DNA of 43,437 nucleotides, from NCBI GenBank assembly GCA_017550335.1, contig JAFZPM010000044.1, forward strand, positions 1-43,437. Direction: 5' to 3'. The notes under the pieces were generated by a model that made no database searches, had not been told where the DNA came from, and saw only the letters and a program-made list of their open reading frames with translations. Shown piece after piece: positions 16,890 to 25,955 of this stretch. Each line of letters starts with the position of its first letter. Position 1 is the first letter of the stretch. The position numbers and the translations under genes are program-made. The DNA comes from Paludibacteraceae bacterium (GTDB lineage Bacteria > Bacteroidota > Bacteroidia > Bacteroidales > Paludibacteraceae).

Positions 16890-18965
16890 ATGAGCAGTTT
16901 CAGAAAAATATTATTCATGTTAGGGTTGGTGCTATCGTCGCAGGTGGCGCTTGCCAAGACCGTCGTATATGACGGCGTGAAGTGTGATGCGTCGGATGAG
17001 GATCGGACGCTTGTCATAACCGATGCGAAGGGTGTGACGGAATCGAAGGTAGTCATCCCTGGGGAAATCGAGTACGAAGGGGTGAAATACAAGGTGGTCG
17101 GTGTCGGCGACAAAGCCTTCTACCGCAATGATTCCGTCCAGGTGGTCTCTTTGCCGGATGGCCTTCTGAACGTGGGTAGTTTCGCCTTCGGACATTGTTC
17201 CCAACTGAAGTCAATCCATATCCCTTCAAGCCTCACATCCCTTGGTGAGGGTGCTTTCTACGGATGTTCCAGCCTTGAGACGGCGGACTTCGCGGAGGGG
17301 GGAAGCGGTTTGCCTATCAAGGAGAATACGTTCTATGACTGCCAATCGCTCCAGTCGCTGGGGTCATGCCTCATCTCCGACACGATCGGTAATCTGGCTT
17401 TCTCGAATTGCCAGAACCTGACGGGTAACTTGAACCTGAGAAAGGTCCGTTCCATCGGTGACAAGGCGTTCTACAAATGTTTCTCCCTCACGGGGGTCTC
17501 TTTCGGGGAGGATTGCTCCATCGGATCTTACGCGTTCTATGCATGCAAGAAGCTGGGCGAGGTGAGCCTGACCAATCCATCGCTTGTTAGCGACCATTGC
17601 TTCATGGGTTGCTACTCCATCAAGACGGCTATCCTGCGGTATACCAAGCAATATGAGTTGAACGAAATCGGCGACAGCTGCTTCATGAAGTGTGAGGCGT
17701 TGGAGATTGTTAAGATATTGGACTACAGCGGCTATGAGGATGGTGAATATGATCCGGATCTCTCCGTTGAGATCTGCAAACTGGGGAATGAGGTGTTCCT
17801 GCAGACATCCGCACTGGCGGAAATCTATGTGCCTGCCAGGAAAATCGAGGAATATAGAAGTGCGCCGGATTGGGAACCATACACGGATCTCCTTGTGGCG
17901 TTGAGCGACGCTGACCAACCTGAATGGACGGACTCGACGGATGTCTTGGATGGAGGCAATCCTCCTTTGGATGGAGGCACAGTGGATACGAAACCTTCGC
18001 TCGTCGGCAAAAGGGTGATCGTCTTCGGTGACTCTAAGGCGGAGGGTGTAGGCAACCAGGTGGACGGTGAGTTCAGGTCTTGGGCATATTACATGCAGGA
18101 AGAGTATGGTTGCGACGTCACGAACGCGGCTGTGGGTGGAACCCATTTGACACCCGCTTCCTTGAGGCCTACTTCTGGTGTCAATGGCCTCGGTGTCTAT
18201 AGCTTGGTGAACGCTTGGAAAACGGAGGACTATTCGCTGGTGGACAGCAGCATCTCATGGGCGCATCTCAACAGGTATGGCACAAGGTGGGACCATGTGC
18301 AGAAGATCATCAAGACCACGAAGGCTACCGACTATGATATCGTATGCATCGATGCGGGTACGAACGACTGGAACAATGCGGCGAGGGTTTTGGGCAATTG
18401 GGATGATACCAACCCGTTGCAGAACTATACGGTGGCGCTGAAGAATATCATCACGACATTGTATGAACTCAATCCGAAACTCCATATCCTCATCATCCCT
18501 CCGATTGTCCGCCAATTGGAGTACAGCGACACGACGACCTTCAGTGATTATTACCTTAATCCGAAAAGCCAGCTCTATCTGTACGAGGTGGCCGAGACGA
18601 TGATCAGCGTCGCACAGCGATGTGGCGCGGATGCTATCGACGCCTACCATGAGATGGGCTTCACCGCGGCGAACTGGACTTCTATGTACACGGACGATGG
18701 AACGCATCCGAACGAGGCGGGCTATAGGGTGATCGGTGACAAAATCGGTGCCCATCTTCTGAGCAAGATGTCTTCCTCGAGTATGCCGACGAGTGTGGCT
18801 CCATTGCTGCTGGAACAGGACGATTTGTTGCAAGGAAAGGTGACGGTGGTGGACCTCAACGGACGTGTCTTGCGCAAGAACGTGGATGCCTCCAAGATTG
18901 CCGACGAATTGCCTCGTGGCGTCTATTTATTGAACGGAAAGAAATGCGTCGTGAAGGGTAAATAA
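16890..18965 (+). CDS. Surface protein: BspA-like leucine-rich repeats, SGNH hydrolase, T9SS sorting domain
   Basis: 691 residues. Signal peptide (about 1-22), then BspA-type LRR_5 repeats (about 55-335) with units such as VGDKAFYRNDSVQVVSLPDG and LGEGAFYGCSSLE. A short Asp/Gly/Pro linker (340-370) leads to an SGNH/GDSL hydrolase domain (about 373-626): VIVFGDSKAEG gives Ser382, DAGTNDW is the block III Asn region, and DDGTHPN gives Asp603 and His606. The last 40 residues (VVDLNGRVL...LPRGVYLLNGKK...) fit a type A T9SS C-terminal sorting domain. Expected location is the cell surface; likely activity is de-esterification of a bound glycan or lipid, with the LRR part as binding module. Substrate unknown. 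Confidence 0.85.
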   Translation: MSSFRKILFMLGLVLSSQVALAKTVVYDGVKCDASDEDRTLVITDAKGVTESKVVIPGEIEYEGVKYKVVGVGDKAFYRNDSVQVVSLPDGLLNVGSFAFGHCSQLKSIHIPSSLTSLGEGAFYGCSSLETADFAEGGSGLPIKENTFYDCQSLQSLGSCLISDTIGNLAFSNCQNLTGNLNLRKVRSIGDKAFYKCFSLTGVSFGEDCSIGSYAFYACKKLGEVSLTNPSLVSDHCFMGCYSIKTAILRYTKQYELNEIGDSCFMKCEALEIVKILDYSGYEDGEYDPDLSVEICKLGNEVFLQTSALAEIYVPARKIEEYRSAPDWEPYTDLLVALSDADQPEWTDSTDVLDGGNPPLDGGTVDTKPSLVGKRVIVFGDSKAEGVGNQVDGEFRSWAYYMQEEYGCDVTNAAVGGTHLTPASLRPTSGVNGLGVYSLVNAWKTEDYSLVDSSISWAHLNRYGTRWDHVQKIIKTTKATDYDIVCIDAGTNDWNNAARVLGNWDDTNPLQNYTVALKNIITTLYELNPKLHILIIPPIVRQLEYSDTTTFSDYYLNPKSQLYLYEVAETMISVAQRCGADAIDAYHEMGFTAANWTSMYTDDGTHPNEAGYRVIGDKIGAHLLSKMSSSSMPTSVAPLLLEQDDLLQGKVTVVDLNGRVLRKNVDASKIADELPRGVYLLNGKKCVVKGK

Positions 18966-18990
18966 TCCTGCCAACGGCGCGAATGATATT

Positions 18991-19038
18991 GTGGGGGCGA
19001 AAAATTTTCGTGGGGGCGAAAAATTTTTCGCCCCCACG
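18991..19038. repeat. GGGGGCGAAAAA palindrome, 1.5 copies; probable terminator
   Basis: A perfect 30-bp palindrome lies at 19009-19038: CGTGGGGGCGAAAAA followed by its reverse complement. A direct copy of its left arm plus TTTTCG lies just before it at 18991-19010. The hairpin lies 26 nt after the LRR-SGNH stop and is followed by TGTTTTG. The same core recurs at 29313-29333. Confidence 0.8.
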
Positions 19039-19072
19039 TGTTTTGTCATTTACCCCCTAAATTTCGCGCATC

Positions 19073-19080
19073 TATATTTG
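19073..19080 (+). promoter_or_regulatory. -7 box for the beta-propeller gene
   Basis: TATATTTG, 52 nt before the ATG at 19133. The -33 region is not obvious. Confidence 0.5.
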
Positions 19081-19132
19081 CTCTTTTGTTTTTTTTCGTA
19101 TATTTACAAATATGATGTAAATTTTGATTGTA

Positions 19133-20569
19133 ATGAGAAGATTATTGACTACACTGGTGGCTTGTGCGCTTGCCTCTTCGCTTTTCGCGGCGGATAATTA
19201 CGGTGATGTCCTATGGATGAGTGTGAAGACGGCAAGGGTTGGTACGTTTAGCCAAAATGACGCCCCGCTGAAGGGCAAACAGTATTCCTTGGGTTCTGAA
19301 AAGATCGTGTTCTCTCGCTATGACGCCGCCTCCGGCACGCTGCTGATGCGGACCCGCAACGGGTTGGCGGACTACTCCTTCTCCAAGGATTCCGTTTTGT
19401 GGAGCTATGACGTGAAGAAAGGGGACCCTGTACATTTCTTCGGAGATAAAATCATCACTTTCGGCTCGGATATCGTCTGCCTGGACCGCTGGAGGGGTAA
19501 CCTCCTTTGGAGCCGCCCATTGCGGGACGGTGTGCGCTTCAGCGAATACGTCATGGAGGGTGACGCTTCCTTGCTCGCTGTGACGACTACCTTGAGACAT
19601 ATTGGCTTGTCGGACGGCCAGGGCTGGGAGTATGAGGTGGATAAGAAACAACGCATCAAGAACGCTTCTAAGCAGAATACGGTGGTCACGGGTATGGAGA
19701 GCGTCTTCGGCACCGCAAGCAACCTGATGGCTTCCTTCATCAAGGGGCAGGGAGTGGACGGAACCGACTATATGTCGCAATACGTGAAGGAGGGCGACTT
19801 CATCTATTACGCCTCCGCGAATTTTGTCTACAAGATAGAAAAGCCTACCGGTAAGCTCGTGTGGAAGTCTCAACTCTCCACCAATACGAACGGTGACGCG
19901 TTGCTCTTCGCCCATGATGATACCACACTCTTCTACATGAACAAGGGCGTCCATAGCAGTTGGGGCACGGTGGAACCGTACTTCGTCGTGGTCGCCAAGG
20001 AGGATGGCCACATCGTCCATAACGGTGAGGCCCGTGGCATGGAATTCGTTGCCACGCTGGAGCAAGGGGATAGGATCTATGCCTTGACGAAAGACCGTTT
20101 CGCACGGATCTACAAGGATAGTTGCTGGGTGGAGCAGGATATCATCGTGAAGCCTACCGGCGGCGGAAAGTATAACCTGAGCGTCTTCTTGGATGCCTCC
20201 TCGCTCTATGAGGGCGAGTTCGGCGCATTCAAGCCGATCGACGATACCGCCTGCATCTTCGTGCTGCGGGACGATGAACTGTGCGCCGTGAATAAGACCA
20301 GCTTCTCCACCGTCAACCGCTACGATATGAATAACGTTTGGGTGAAGATGCTCGCGACGGACCAGTTCTCCCTCTATACGAAGAATGGCTCCTCCGTCTT
20401 TGTATCCAACCAGACGGGCGACTTCATCGCTGAGACGAAGAGCATCACGGAGGCCTCCATCCGCAACGGATACCTCTATGCCCTCATCGACGGGGTCTAC
20501 ACGGAGATTAAACTGAGCGATATCGTGAAATCGGACGCTGGGAAGAGTAAGTCTAAGAAAAAGAAATAG
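19133..20569 (+). CDS. Exported PQQ-like beta-propeller protein
   Basis: 478 residues. The signal peptide MRRLLTTLVACALASSLFA is followed by repeated blades such as DIVCLDRWRGNLLWSRPL and FVYKIEKPTGKLVWKSQL. The latter is the TGKxxW pattern of PQQ/WD-like propeller repeats. No enzyme motif. It ends with a lysine-rich tail. ATG 19133 gives a clean signal peptide; an upstream TTG in frame adds only three residues. Function unknown; many such proteins serve as envelope scaffolds. It ends 19 nt before the radical SAM gene. Confidence 0.7.
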   Translation: MRRLLTTLVACALASSLFAADNYGDVLWMSVKTARVGTFSQNDAPLKGKQYSLGSEKIVFSRYDAASGTLLMRTRNGLADYSFSKDSVLWSYDVKKGDPVHFFGDKIITFGSDIVCLDRWRGNLLWSRPLRDGVRFSEYVMEGDASLLAVTTTLRHIGLSDGQGWEYEVDKKQRIKNASKQNTVVTGMESVFGTASNLMASFIKGQGVDGTDYMSQYVKEGDFIYYASANFVYKIEKPTGKLVWKSQLSTNTNGDALLFAHDDTTLFYMNKGVHSSWGTVEPYFVVVAKEDGHIVHNGEARGMEFVATLEQGDRIYALTKDRFARIYKDSCWVEQDIIVKPTGGGKYNLSVFLDASSLYEGEFGAFKPIDDTACIFVLRDDELCAVNKTSFSTVNRYDMNNVWVKMLATDQFSLYTKNGSSVFVSNQTGDFIAETKSITEASIRNGYLYALIDGVYTEIKLSDIVKSDAGKSKSKKKK

Positions 20570-20588
20570 GGCTCCCTCCCTTCTCGGC

Positions 20589-21590
20589 ATGAAACACTCG
20601 AACATCCCCATATTCATCCCTGAATTGGCTTGTCCGCACCAGTGCGTCTTCTGCAACCAGGCGAAGATCAGCGGACAGATGAGTGTTCCGACGCCGGAGG
20701 AGATCCCCGCAATCATTGATACATACCTTTCGACGATGAACGACGGACGGGAGGTGGAGGTGGCTTTCTTCGGAGGCTCCTTCACGGGCATTCCTCTTGA
20801 CCTGCAGGAACGTTACCTCGCCGAGGTGCGCCGCTATCTGCGGGAGGGCAGGATCTGCGGCATCCGTCTCTCTACTCGTCCGGACTACATCAATGACGCT
20901 GTGCTGGACCTGCTGAAGCGCTATGGTGTGACCACCATCGAACTGGGTGCGCAGTCTACCAACGACGATGTCCTATTGGCTTCTGGCAGGGGACATAAGG
21001 CGGATGCGATCCGTGGGGCTTCCGAAAGGATCTTGGAGAATGGTTTCCACCTCGGTCTGCAGATGATGATCGGCTTGCCGCACGACACCTACGAGCGCTC
21101 CCGCCAGACGGTGGAGGATATCATCTCGCTCGGTGCGGACAATACCCGCATCTACCCGACGCTGGTCATCAAGGGCACTCAACTGGCCAAGCGCTATGAA
21201 TCGGGCCATTATGTGCCGTTGGACTTGCCTACCGCGCTCTCTTGGGCGAAGGATTTCTACCTGCGGTTCGAGGCGGCTGGCGTGAATGTCCTGCGTGTGG
21301 GTCTCCATGCTTCCGAGGAACTGACCCCCGAACGCTCCCTGCTGGCGGGGCCTTACCATAGGTCGTTCAAGGAGCTGATGATGACGGATATATGGGCGGA
21401 TATATTAGCCGAAAAACTGAAAGGTTATAATCATCAGGATATGATACTGAAGGTGCATCCCTCGCAAGTGAATTTTGTGTGGGGATATGCCGGAAAAAAC
21501 AAACGCTTCTTCGAGCAGAAGGATTTGCGTGTGAAGTTACTCATGGATGATCATCTAGGAAAGTATGAAGTGCAGGTTGGCTCTTGTTGA
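20589..21590 (+). CDS. Radical SAM protein, Elp3-related
   Basis: 333 residues. The iron-sulfur cluster motif is CPHQCVFC (Cys15, Cys19, Cys22, CX3CX2C). FFGGSFTGIP (SAM binding), RLSTRPDYIND and IELGAQSTNDDVL are typical of the Elp3/HemN-like radical SAM subgroup. A C-terminal radical SAM extension (about 245-333) follows, but there is no acetyltransferase domain, so it is not a full Elp3. Substrate unknown. Its last 26 nt overlap the next gene in another frame, indicating coupled expression of the pair. Confidence 0.85.
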   Translation: MKHSNIPIFIPELACPHQCVFCNQAKISGQMSVPTPEEIPAIIDTYLSTMNDGREVEVAFFGGSFTGIPLDLQERYLAEVRRYLREGRICGIRLSTRPDYINDAVLDLLKRYGVTTIELGAQSTNDDVLLASGRGHKADAIRGASERILENGFHLGLQMMIGLPHDTYERSRQTVEDIISLGADNTRIYPTLVIKGTQLAKRYESGHYVPLDLPTALSWAKDFYLRFEAAGVNVLRVGLHASEELTPERSLLAGPYHRSFKELMMTDIWADILAEKLKGYNHQDMILKVHPSQVNFVWGYAGKNKRFFEQKDLRVKLLMDDHLGKYEVQVGSC

Positions 21591-22263
21591 CGCGCGGTGT
21601 GACGCACACCTCTTGTCCCGCTTGGGCGAGTATGCGGAGGAGCTCTTCCTTTTCCGCACGCAAGGCATCACCTATGAATCGGTCTCCTGCCACCCCGATG
21701 TCTTTCTCTACCAAGATTCCACCACCACACTTCTGGCACCGAATGCGCCCCAGGCGTTGGCGGAGAAACTCGCTTCCCTATCCGTGCCCTTCCGTTGGGG
21801 AGATTCGCCTGTGGGGGAGTCGCTGCGGGATTCCAGCCTGTACAATTGTGTGTCGACCGACACCTGCCTCTTCCACCGGAAAGGCTACACGGACGAGGCT
21901 TTGCTCTCCTTGAACCGGGGAAAACGCTTCGTTGGACTTCCGCAGTCCTATACCCGTTGTTCGATGTTCCCCCTTTCCGAGCAGGCTTTCATCACTTCCG
22001 ACGCAGGTATCCATCATGTGTTGTTACGGGAGGGGTTCTCTTCCTTCCTCTTCTCCCCCGAGGAGATACGTATCCCAGTGCATCGCTACGGTTTCTTAGG
22101 TGGAACGTGCGGACGTTGGGGCGATAGATTATTCTTCTTGGGCAATCCGTTGAGGCACAGGGATGGCCCTGCACTTCTCCGTTTTGTGGAGGCTGCCGGT
22201 CTGGAATCCGTCTCGCTCTCCGATGATTATCTCTATGATGGGGGAGGGGTGTTCTTTTGGTGA
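21565..22263 (+). CDS. DUF6873-like (GME/pentein-fold) protein
   Basis: 232 residues, cytoplasmic, no signal peptide. Conserved-looking blocks are SCHPDVFLYQD, GLPQSYTRCSMFPLSEQAFITS, GFLGGTCGRWGDRLFFLGN and DDYLYDGGGVFFW. The arrangement of short HPD, TSD and GG...FLGN segments, and the partnership with a radical SAM enzyme, recall the DUF6873 family, assigned a guanidine-modifying-enzyme (pentein) fold. I assign this by memory of the family pattern, so moderate confidence. The start at 21565 lies inside the upstream gene (26-nt overlap). Catalytic status is unknown; Cys and His candidates exist in YTRCS and HPD. Confidence 0.65.
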   Translation: MKCRLALVDARCDAHLLSRLGEYAEELFLFRTQGITYESVSCHPDVFLYQDSTTTLLAPNAPQALAEKLASLSVPFRWGDSPVGESLRDSSLYNCVSTDTCLFHRKGYTDEALLSLNRGKRFVGLPQSYTRCSMFPLSEQAFITSDAGIHHVLLREGFSSFLFSPEEIRIPVHRYGFLGGTCGRWGDRLFFLGNPLRHRDGPALLRFVEAAGLESVSLSDDYLYDGGGVFFW

Positions 22264-22351
22264 AAAACTGCTGCAAAGAATGTTTTTAGATGCCGAAATT
22301 TATAATCCAGCGATATACAACGGTAGAGTCATTGATGAATGTTGACAAAGT

Positions 22352-22382
22352 GTCTTGTGGAATGTCCTTCATCCCACAAGAC
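22352..22382. terminator. Hairpin between convergent genes
   Basis: GTCTTGTGG (22352-22360) pairs with CCACAAGAC (22374-22382), and the loop holds a further ATG/CAT pairing. It lies between the DUF6873-like gene and the minus-strand gene ending at 22388. No T-tract on either side, so it may act by another route. Confidence 0.5.
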
Positions 22383-22387
22383 CTCAG

Positions 22388-23230
22388 TTAGAAGTTCAAT
22401 GTTAGTCCCAACCCGTTCCCCTTCACATTCAACTGGAGATCGAACGCTGAGTTCTTCGGCGCACATTGTTCGTTGTACAGACCGATGGACTTGCGTCTTG
22501 AAACGTAGCCTGTAACTAATAGTGGGACGGCGGTCGCCTCAAGCAGGGTTGCCGGCACCATGGTCGCGATGGATAGAGCCCGTGCCCCGTCGTTGTAGGT
22601 GTAGTAACCGCCTTTTGCATGGTAACGCTCGGATTTCGTATAGGAGAAGTACGAAATGGTGGATATCGTATGGCAGGTTAACCCAGTTATGAGCAATGTC
22701 CATCCGCTTTTCACCCGTTTCGAGCCGGATTGCCACTTTTCGTAGGCGCTAGGGCAATTGGTATACAGGAATTCCCCATACTCCTTCTTGTCCATGGTCT
22801 GGTCTCCTAACACGTATTGCCCTTTTTTGCGGTCAAGCATCGGGTATGACGGCTCTTCTTTGGGCGAATCGCTCTTCACACTGTCGATAGGGGGTAATGT
22901 GCTTGTGCTGACGGTTGCGGTTGTGTTGACACTTGCACTCGTATTGGCATTGGTGCTTTCCGCGACGGTGCTCTTTTCTTCCTTCTGTACGAAGGATTCA
23001 ACATCCCCATTCCCGTAGGTGATGGTGCGTATGTCCGATTTGTAGATGACGAAGGTGGGGCCATTCAGGTAGTTGAGCTTCTTGTACTTGACTTCTGTCG
23101 GGCTTACCTCAAGGATCTTCGCCTTGATAGTATCTCTGTTATTCAAGACGATTATATCTTTTATCTCCTTCGCCGAACCTGCCATGAACTGCCCAACCAT
23201 GAGTAGCAAGAGGAATATTTTCTTCTTCAT
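22388..23230 (-). CDS. Exported hypothetical protein
   Basis: 280 residues. The signal peptide is MKKKIFLLLLMVGQFMAGSA. An N-terminal module (about 23-80) follows, with DTIKAKILEVSPTEVKYKK and GPTFVIYKSDIRTITYGNG, a pattern seen in many Bacteroidales exported proteins of unknown function. A Ser/Thr-rich linker (about 87-125) leads to a C-terminal part with two hydrophobic stretches (about 172-190 and 225-243). The last residues LQLNVKGNGLGLTLNF resemble a closing beta strand. No enzyme motif. A -7 box lies 38 nt upstream of the start. Confidence 0.7.
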   Translation of the reverse strand: MKKKIFLLLLMVGQFMAGSAKEIKDIIVLNNRDTIKAKILEVSPTEVKYKKLNYLNGPTFVIYKSDIRTITYGNGDVESFVQKEEKSTVAESTNANTSASVNTTATVSTSTLPPIDSVKSDSPKEEPSYPMLDRKKGQYVLGDQTMDKKEYGEFLYTNCPSAYEKWQSGSKRVKSGWTLLITGLTCHTISTISYFSYTKSERYHAKGGYYTYNDGARALSIATMVPATLLEATAVPLLVTGYVSRRKSIGLYNEQCAPKNSAFDLQLNVKGNGLGLTLNF

Positions 23231-23267
23231 GATATATCAATATGCTTGTTGCTTTCGTATTTTTCCT

Positions 23268-23275
23268 CAAAAGTA
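23268..23275 (-). promoter_or_regulatory. -7 box of the exported hypothetical gene
   Basis: TACTTTTG on the minus strand. It follows the metG terminator, so this gene is transcribed separately from metG. Confidence 0.5.
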
Positions 23276-23316
23276 CAAAAAAAGTTTTTCCCTAAAATTA
23301 AAAGGATGATTTCATA

Positions 23317-23347
23317 ACAAAAAAGGTGAGACCGAAGCCTCACCTTT
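23317..23347 (-). terminator. metG terminator
   Basis: Read on the minus strand, AAAGGTGAG (23347-23339) and CTCACCTTT (23330-23322) form a 9-bp stem around an 8-nt loop, followed by TTTTGTT. It lies 45 nt after the metG stop. Confidence 0.85.
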
Positions 23348-23391
23348 CGTATGATTCAGTCCGGTTGCCTTTCGGCGAATCGGACGTTTTA

Positions 23392-25452
23392 TTATCCCAC
23401 TCTGGAACCGTTCGCCACCTTCTTGGAAACGGAGGTGACAACCAGTTTGCCGTCTTGGTCGACAGCTGACATGATCATGCCTTGGCTCTCGAGACCCATC
23501 ATCTTGCGGGTAGGGAAGTTCGCCACGAAGAGAACCTGCAAGCCTACCAACTCTTGCGGATCCGGGTATGACTTGGCGATGCCGGAAAGGATGGTGCGTC
23601 CGCCCAAACCGTCGTCGATCTTGAACTGGAGCAGCTTGTCCGACTTAGGCACTTTCTGGCACTCCAGGATGGTGCCGACACGGATGTCCAGCTTGGCGAA
23701 GTCGTCGATGGTGCTTTGTCCCTCGATCGGCTCAGGCTGCCAGTTGTTGGCCTCGTTCTCCTTCTTGATGTTCTCCAGACGCTTCATTTGCGCGTCGATG
23801 GCCTCGTCCTCGATCTTCTCGAAGAGGAGCTCCGCCTTGCCGAGTTGCGCACCCGTCTGCAGCAAATCGATCTTGCCCAATTGGTTCCAATCGAATGAGT
23901 TCATGTTCAGCATCTTGCGGAGTTTCTCCGAAGAGAATGGCAGGAATGGCTCGAATGCGATGGCGAGGTTGGCTGCGATCTGCAGACCGATGTGGAGGAT
24001 GGACGATGTGCGGTCCATGTCCGTCTTGGAGAGTTTCCAAGGCTCGGTCTCCGCCAAGTATTTGTTTCCGATGCGGGCCAGGTTCATCGCCTCTTTCTGC
24101 GCGTCGCGGAACTTGAAGTTGTCGAGCAGTTGCTCCAACTTCTCCTTCACGTCGGCGAACTCTTGCAAAGTGGCCTTGTCGTAGTCGGTCAGTCCCTTCA
24201 GTTCAGGCACTTTCCCTTCGAAATATTTCTGTGTCAGCACCAGCGCACGGTTCACGAAATTGCCGTAGATGGCAACCAGTTCGTTGTTGTTGCGGGCTTG
24301 GAAATCCTTCCACGTGAAGTCGTTGTCCTTCGTCTCAGGCGCATTGGCCGTCAACACGTAGCGCAAGGTGTCTTGCTTGCCTGGGAAGTCCACCAGGTAT
24401 TCGTTCAGCCAAACCGCCCAGTTGCGGGAGGTGGATATCTTGTCGCCCTCCAGGTTGAGGAACTCGTTGCTTGGCACGTTGTCCGGCAGGATGTAGCTGC
24501 CCTCCGCCTTCAGCATGGAAGGGAAGACGATGCAGTGGAATACGATGTTGTCCTTGCCGATGAAGTGGACGAGGCGGGTCTCAGGGTCTTTCCACCACTT
24601 CTCCCAGTTGCCGAACTTCTCAGGGTTGTTGTCGCACATCTCCTTGGTGTTGCTGATGTAGCCGATAGGGGCGTCGAACCATACGTAGAGCACTTTGCCC
24701 TCGGCGCCTTCCACAGGCACAGGGATACCCCAATCCAAGTCGCGGCTCACGGCGCGGGGTTGCAGACCGTTGTCCAACCAGCTCTTGCACTGTCCGTAGA
24801 CGTTCGTTCTCCACTCCTTGTGGTCGTCGAGGATCCATTTGCGGAGCCATCCCTCATGCTTGTCCAATGGCAGGTACCAGTGCTTCGTCTTACGCATGAC
24901 CGGTTTGGCGCCGGAGAGTTTGCTGACTGGGTTGATCAGCTCCTCAGGGGAGAGGGCGCTACCGCACTTCTCGCATTGGTCGCCGTAAGCGCCTTGCGCA
25001 TGGCAGCGTGGACATTCGCCCACGATGTAGCGGTCCGCCAAGAACTGCTTCGCCTCCTCGTCGTAGTATTGCTCGCTCTCCTTCTCGATGAACTCGCCCT
25101 TGTCGTAGAGCGTGCGGAAGAAGTCTGACGCGAGTTTGTGGTGTGTGGCGGAAGTCGTTCGGGAATAGACGTCGAACGAGATGCCGAACTCCTGGAAGGA
25201 GTCCTTGATGATCTTGTGGTAGCGGTCCACCACGTCCTGCGGGGTGCATCCCTCTTTCTTCGCGCGGATGGTGACTGGCACGCCGTGCTCGTCGGATCCA
25301 CCGATGAAGACCACCTCCTCACCCTTCAGGCGGAGATAGCGGACGTAGATGTCTGCAGGCACGTAAACACCCGCCAGGTGACCGATGTGTACGGGACCGT
25401 TGGCGTATGGCAACGCGGATGTTACGGTTGTTCTTTTGAATTTCTTATCCAT
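23392..25452 (-). CDS. metG: Methionine-tRNA ligase with C-terminal tRNA-binding domain
   Basis: Cytoplasmic enzyme charging tRNA-Met. The 686 residues include the HIGH motif at 22-25 in ANGPVHIGH and a zinc knuckle CPRC...CEKC (Cys147, 150, 160, 163). The KMSKS-like motif is KISTS (338-342), the form seen in the E. coli-type MetG1 class. The C-terminal EMAP/Trbp111-like dimerisation and tRNA-binding domain (about 583-686) contains [20 protein letters not shown]. Single gene, flanked by its own -7 box and terminator. Confidence 0.97.
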   Translation of the reverse strand: MDKKFKRTTVTSALPYANGPVHIGHLAGVYVPADIYVRYLRLKGEEVVFIGGSDEHGVPVTIRAKKEGCTPQDVVDRYHKIIKDSFQEFGISFDVYSRTTSATHHKLASDFFRTLYDKGEFIEKESEQYYDEEAKQFLADRYIVGECPRCHAQGAYGDQCEKCGSALSPEELINPVSKLSGAKPVMRKTKHWYLPLDKHEGWLRKWILDDHKEWRTNVYGQCKSWLDNGLQPRAVSRDLDWGIPVPVEGAEGKVLYVWFDAPIGYISNTKEMCDNNPEKFGNWEKWWKDPETRLVHFIGKDNIVFHCIVFPSMLKAEGSYILPDNVPSNEFLNLEGDKISTSRNWAVWLNEYLVDFPGKQDTLRYVLTANAPETKDNDFTWKDFQARNNNELVAIYGNFVNRALVLTQKYFEGKVPELKGLTDYDKATLQEFADVKEKLEQLLDNFKFRDAQKEAMNLARIGNKYLAETEPWKLSKTDMDRTSSILHIGLQIAANLAIAFEPFLPFSSEKLRKMLNMNSFDWNQLGKIDLLQTGAQLGKAELLFEKIEDEAIDAQMKRLENIKKENEANNWQPEPIEGQSTIDDFAKLDIRVGTILECQKVPKSDKLLQFKIDDGLGGRTILSGIAKSYPDPQELVGLQVLFVANFPTRKMMGLESQGMIMSAVDQDGKLVVTSVSKKVANGSRVG

Positions 25453-25501
25453 ATCGATATTAATTATTTATTCTTTTTCTATCGCATGCTGAAACGGAGT
25501 G

Positions 25502-25509
25502 CAAAGTTA
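25502..25509 (-). promoter_or_regulatory. metG -7 box
   Basis: TAACTTTG on the minus strand, 49 nt before the metG start. The nearest TTG is about 25 nt further upstream, longer than usual. Confidence 0.55.
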
Positions 25510-25600
25510 CAAAAAATCGCGGAATAATTAGTGACAATGTTTTCTGTTTCGTGGGAGAGGGTGGAGGATTTTTTGTTTGGCTTGCGGAAGGGTTGTAAAT

Positions 25601-25697
25601 ATTTACTATTTAACTATTTACGATTTACTATTTGGGCGGTTGCGATTTGCTGTTTGGTTGTTTGATTTACTATTTAGCTATTTGCGATTTACTATTT
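25601..25697. repeat. ATTTACTATTT repeat array
   Basis: Exact ATTTACTATTT occurs at 25601-25611, 25623-25633, 25665-25675 and 25687-25697. A degenerate copy near 25644 reads GATTTGCTGTTT, and the spacers contain TATTT(A/G)CG. The same unit, inverted, is at 439-481. The rest of the 503-nt gene-free stretch 25453-25955 holds the metG and pnp promoters and no convincing gene. Confidence 0.75.
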
Positions 25698-25887
25698 TGG
25701 GGGATTCTCATCTCTGGAGAAATCATTGTGGATGAGGAAACAATGGTTGGGAGGCGTTGCGGTGGGCGCGAAAAAGCTCGCTCTATAGTTTGTTCTTTTC
25801 TCTTCATGAATTCTTCGTGTAGGCTTATATTTTCGTGGAATCTGACGCGCAAAATAGATTATCATAAACAATTATTCAACGAAATGC

Positions 25888-25916
25888 TTGAAATGATAAA
25901 TAATTGGTTATATTTG
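25888..25916 (+). promoter_or_regulatory. pnp promoter
   Basis: TTG at 25888-25890 and TATATTTG at 25909-25916, spacing 18 nt. The ATG follows at 25956. Confidence 0.7.
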
Positions 25917-25955
25917 TGGGATATTTAAGATGTTTTTAGACGAAAAAGAAAAAAG

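Noticed and set aside
22280..22345. 21-codon open frame downstream of the DUF6873-like gene
   Set aside because: Too short and without a promoter, ribosome site or known pattern.
23992..25128. 378-codon open frame on the plus strand opposite metG
   Set aside because: Antisense shadow of metG, which has complete motifs, a promoter and a terminator on the minus strand.
25601..25697. CRISPR-like array
   Set aside because: The units are 11 nt, AT-rich and spaced irregularly at 11-31 nt. No long direct repeats of 23-47 nt and no cas genes are nearby.
25632..25928. 98-codon open frame in the metG-pnp intergenic region
   Set aside because: It is a translation of the AT-rich repeat array and runs through the pnp promoter.
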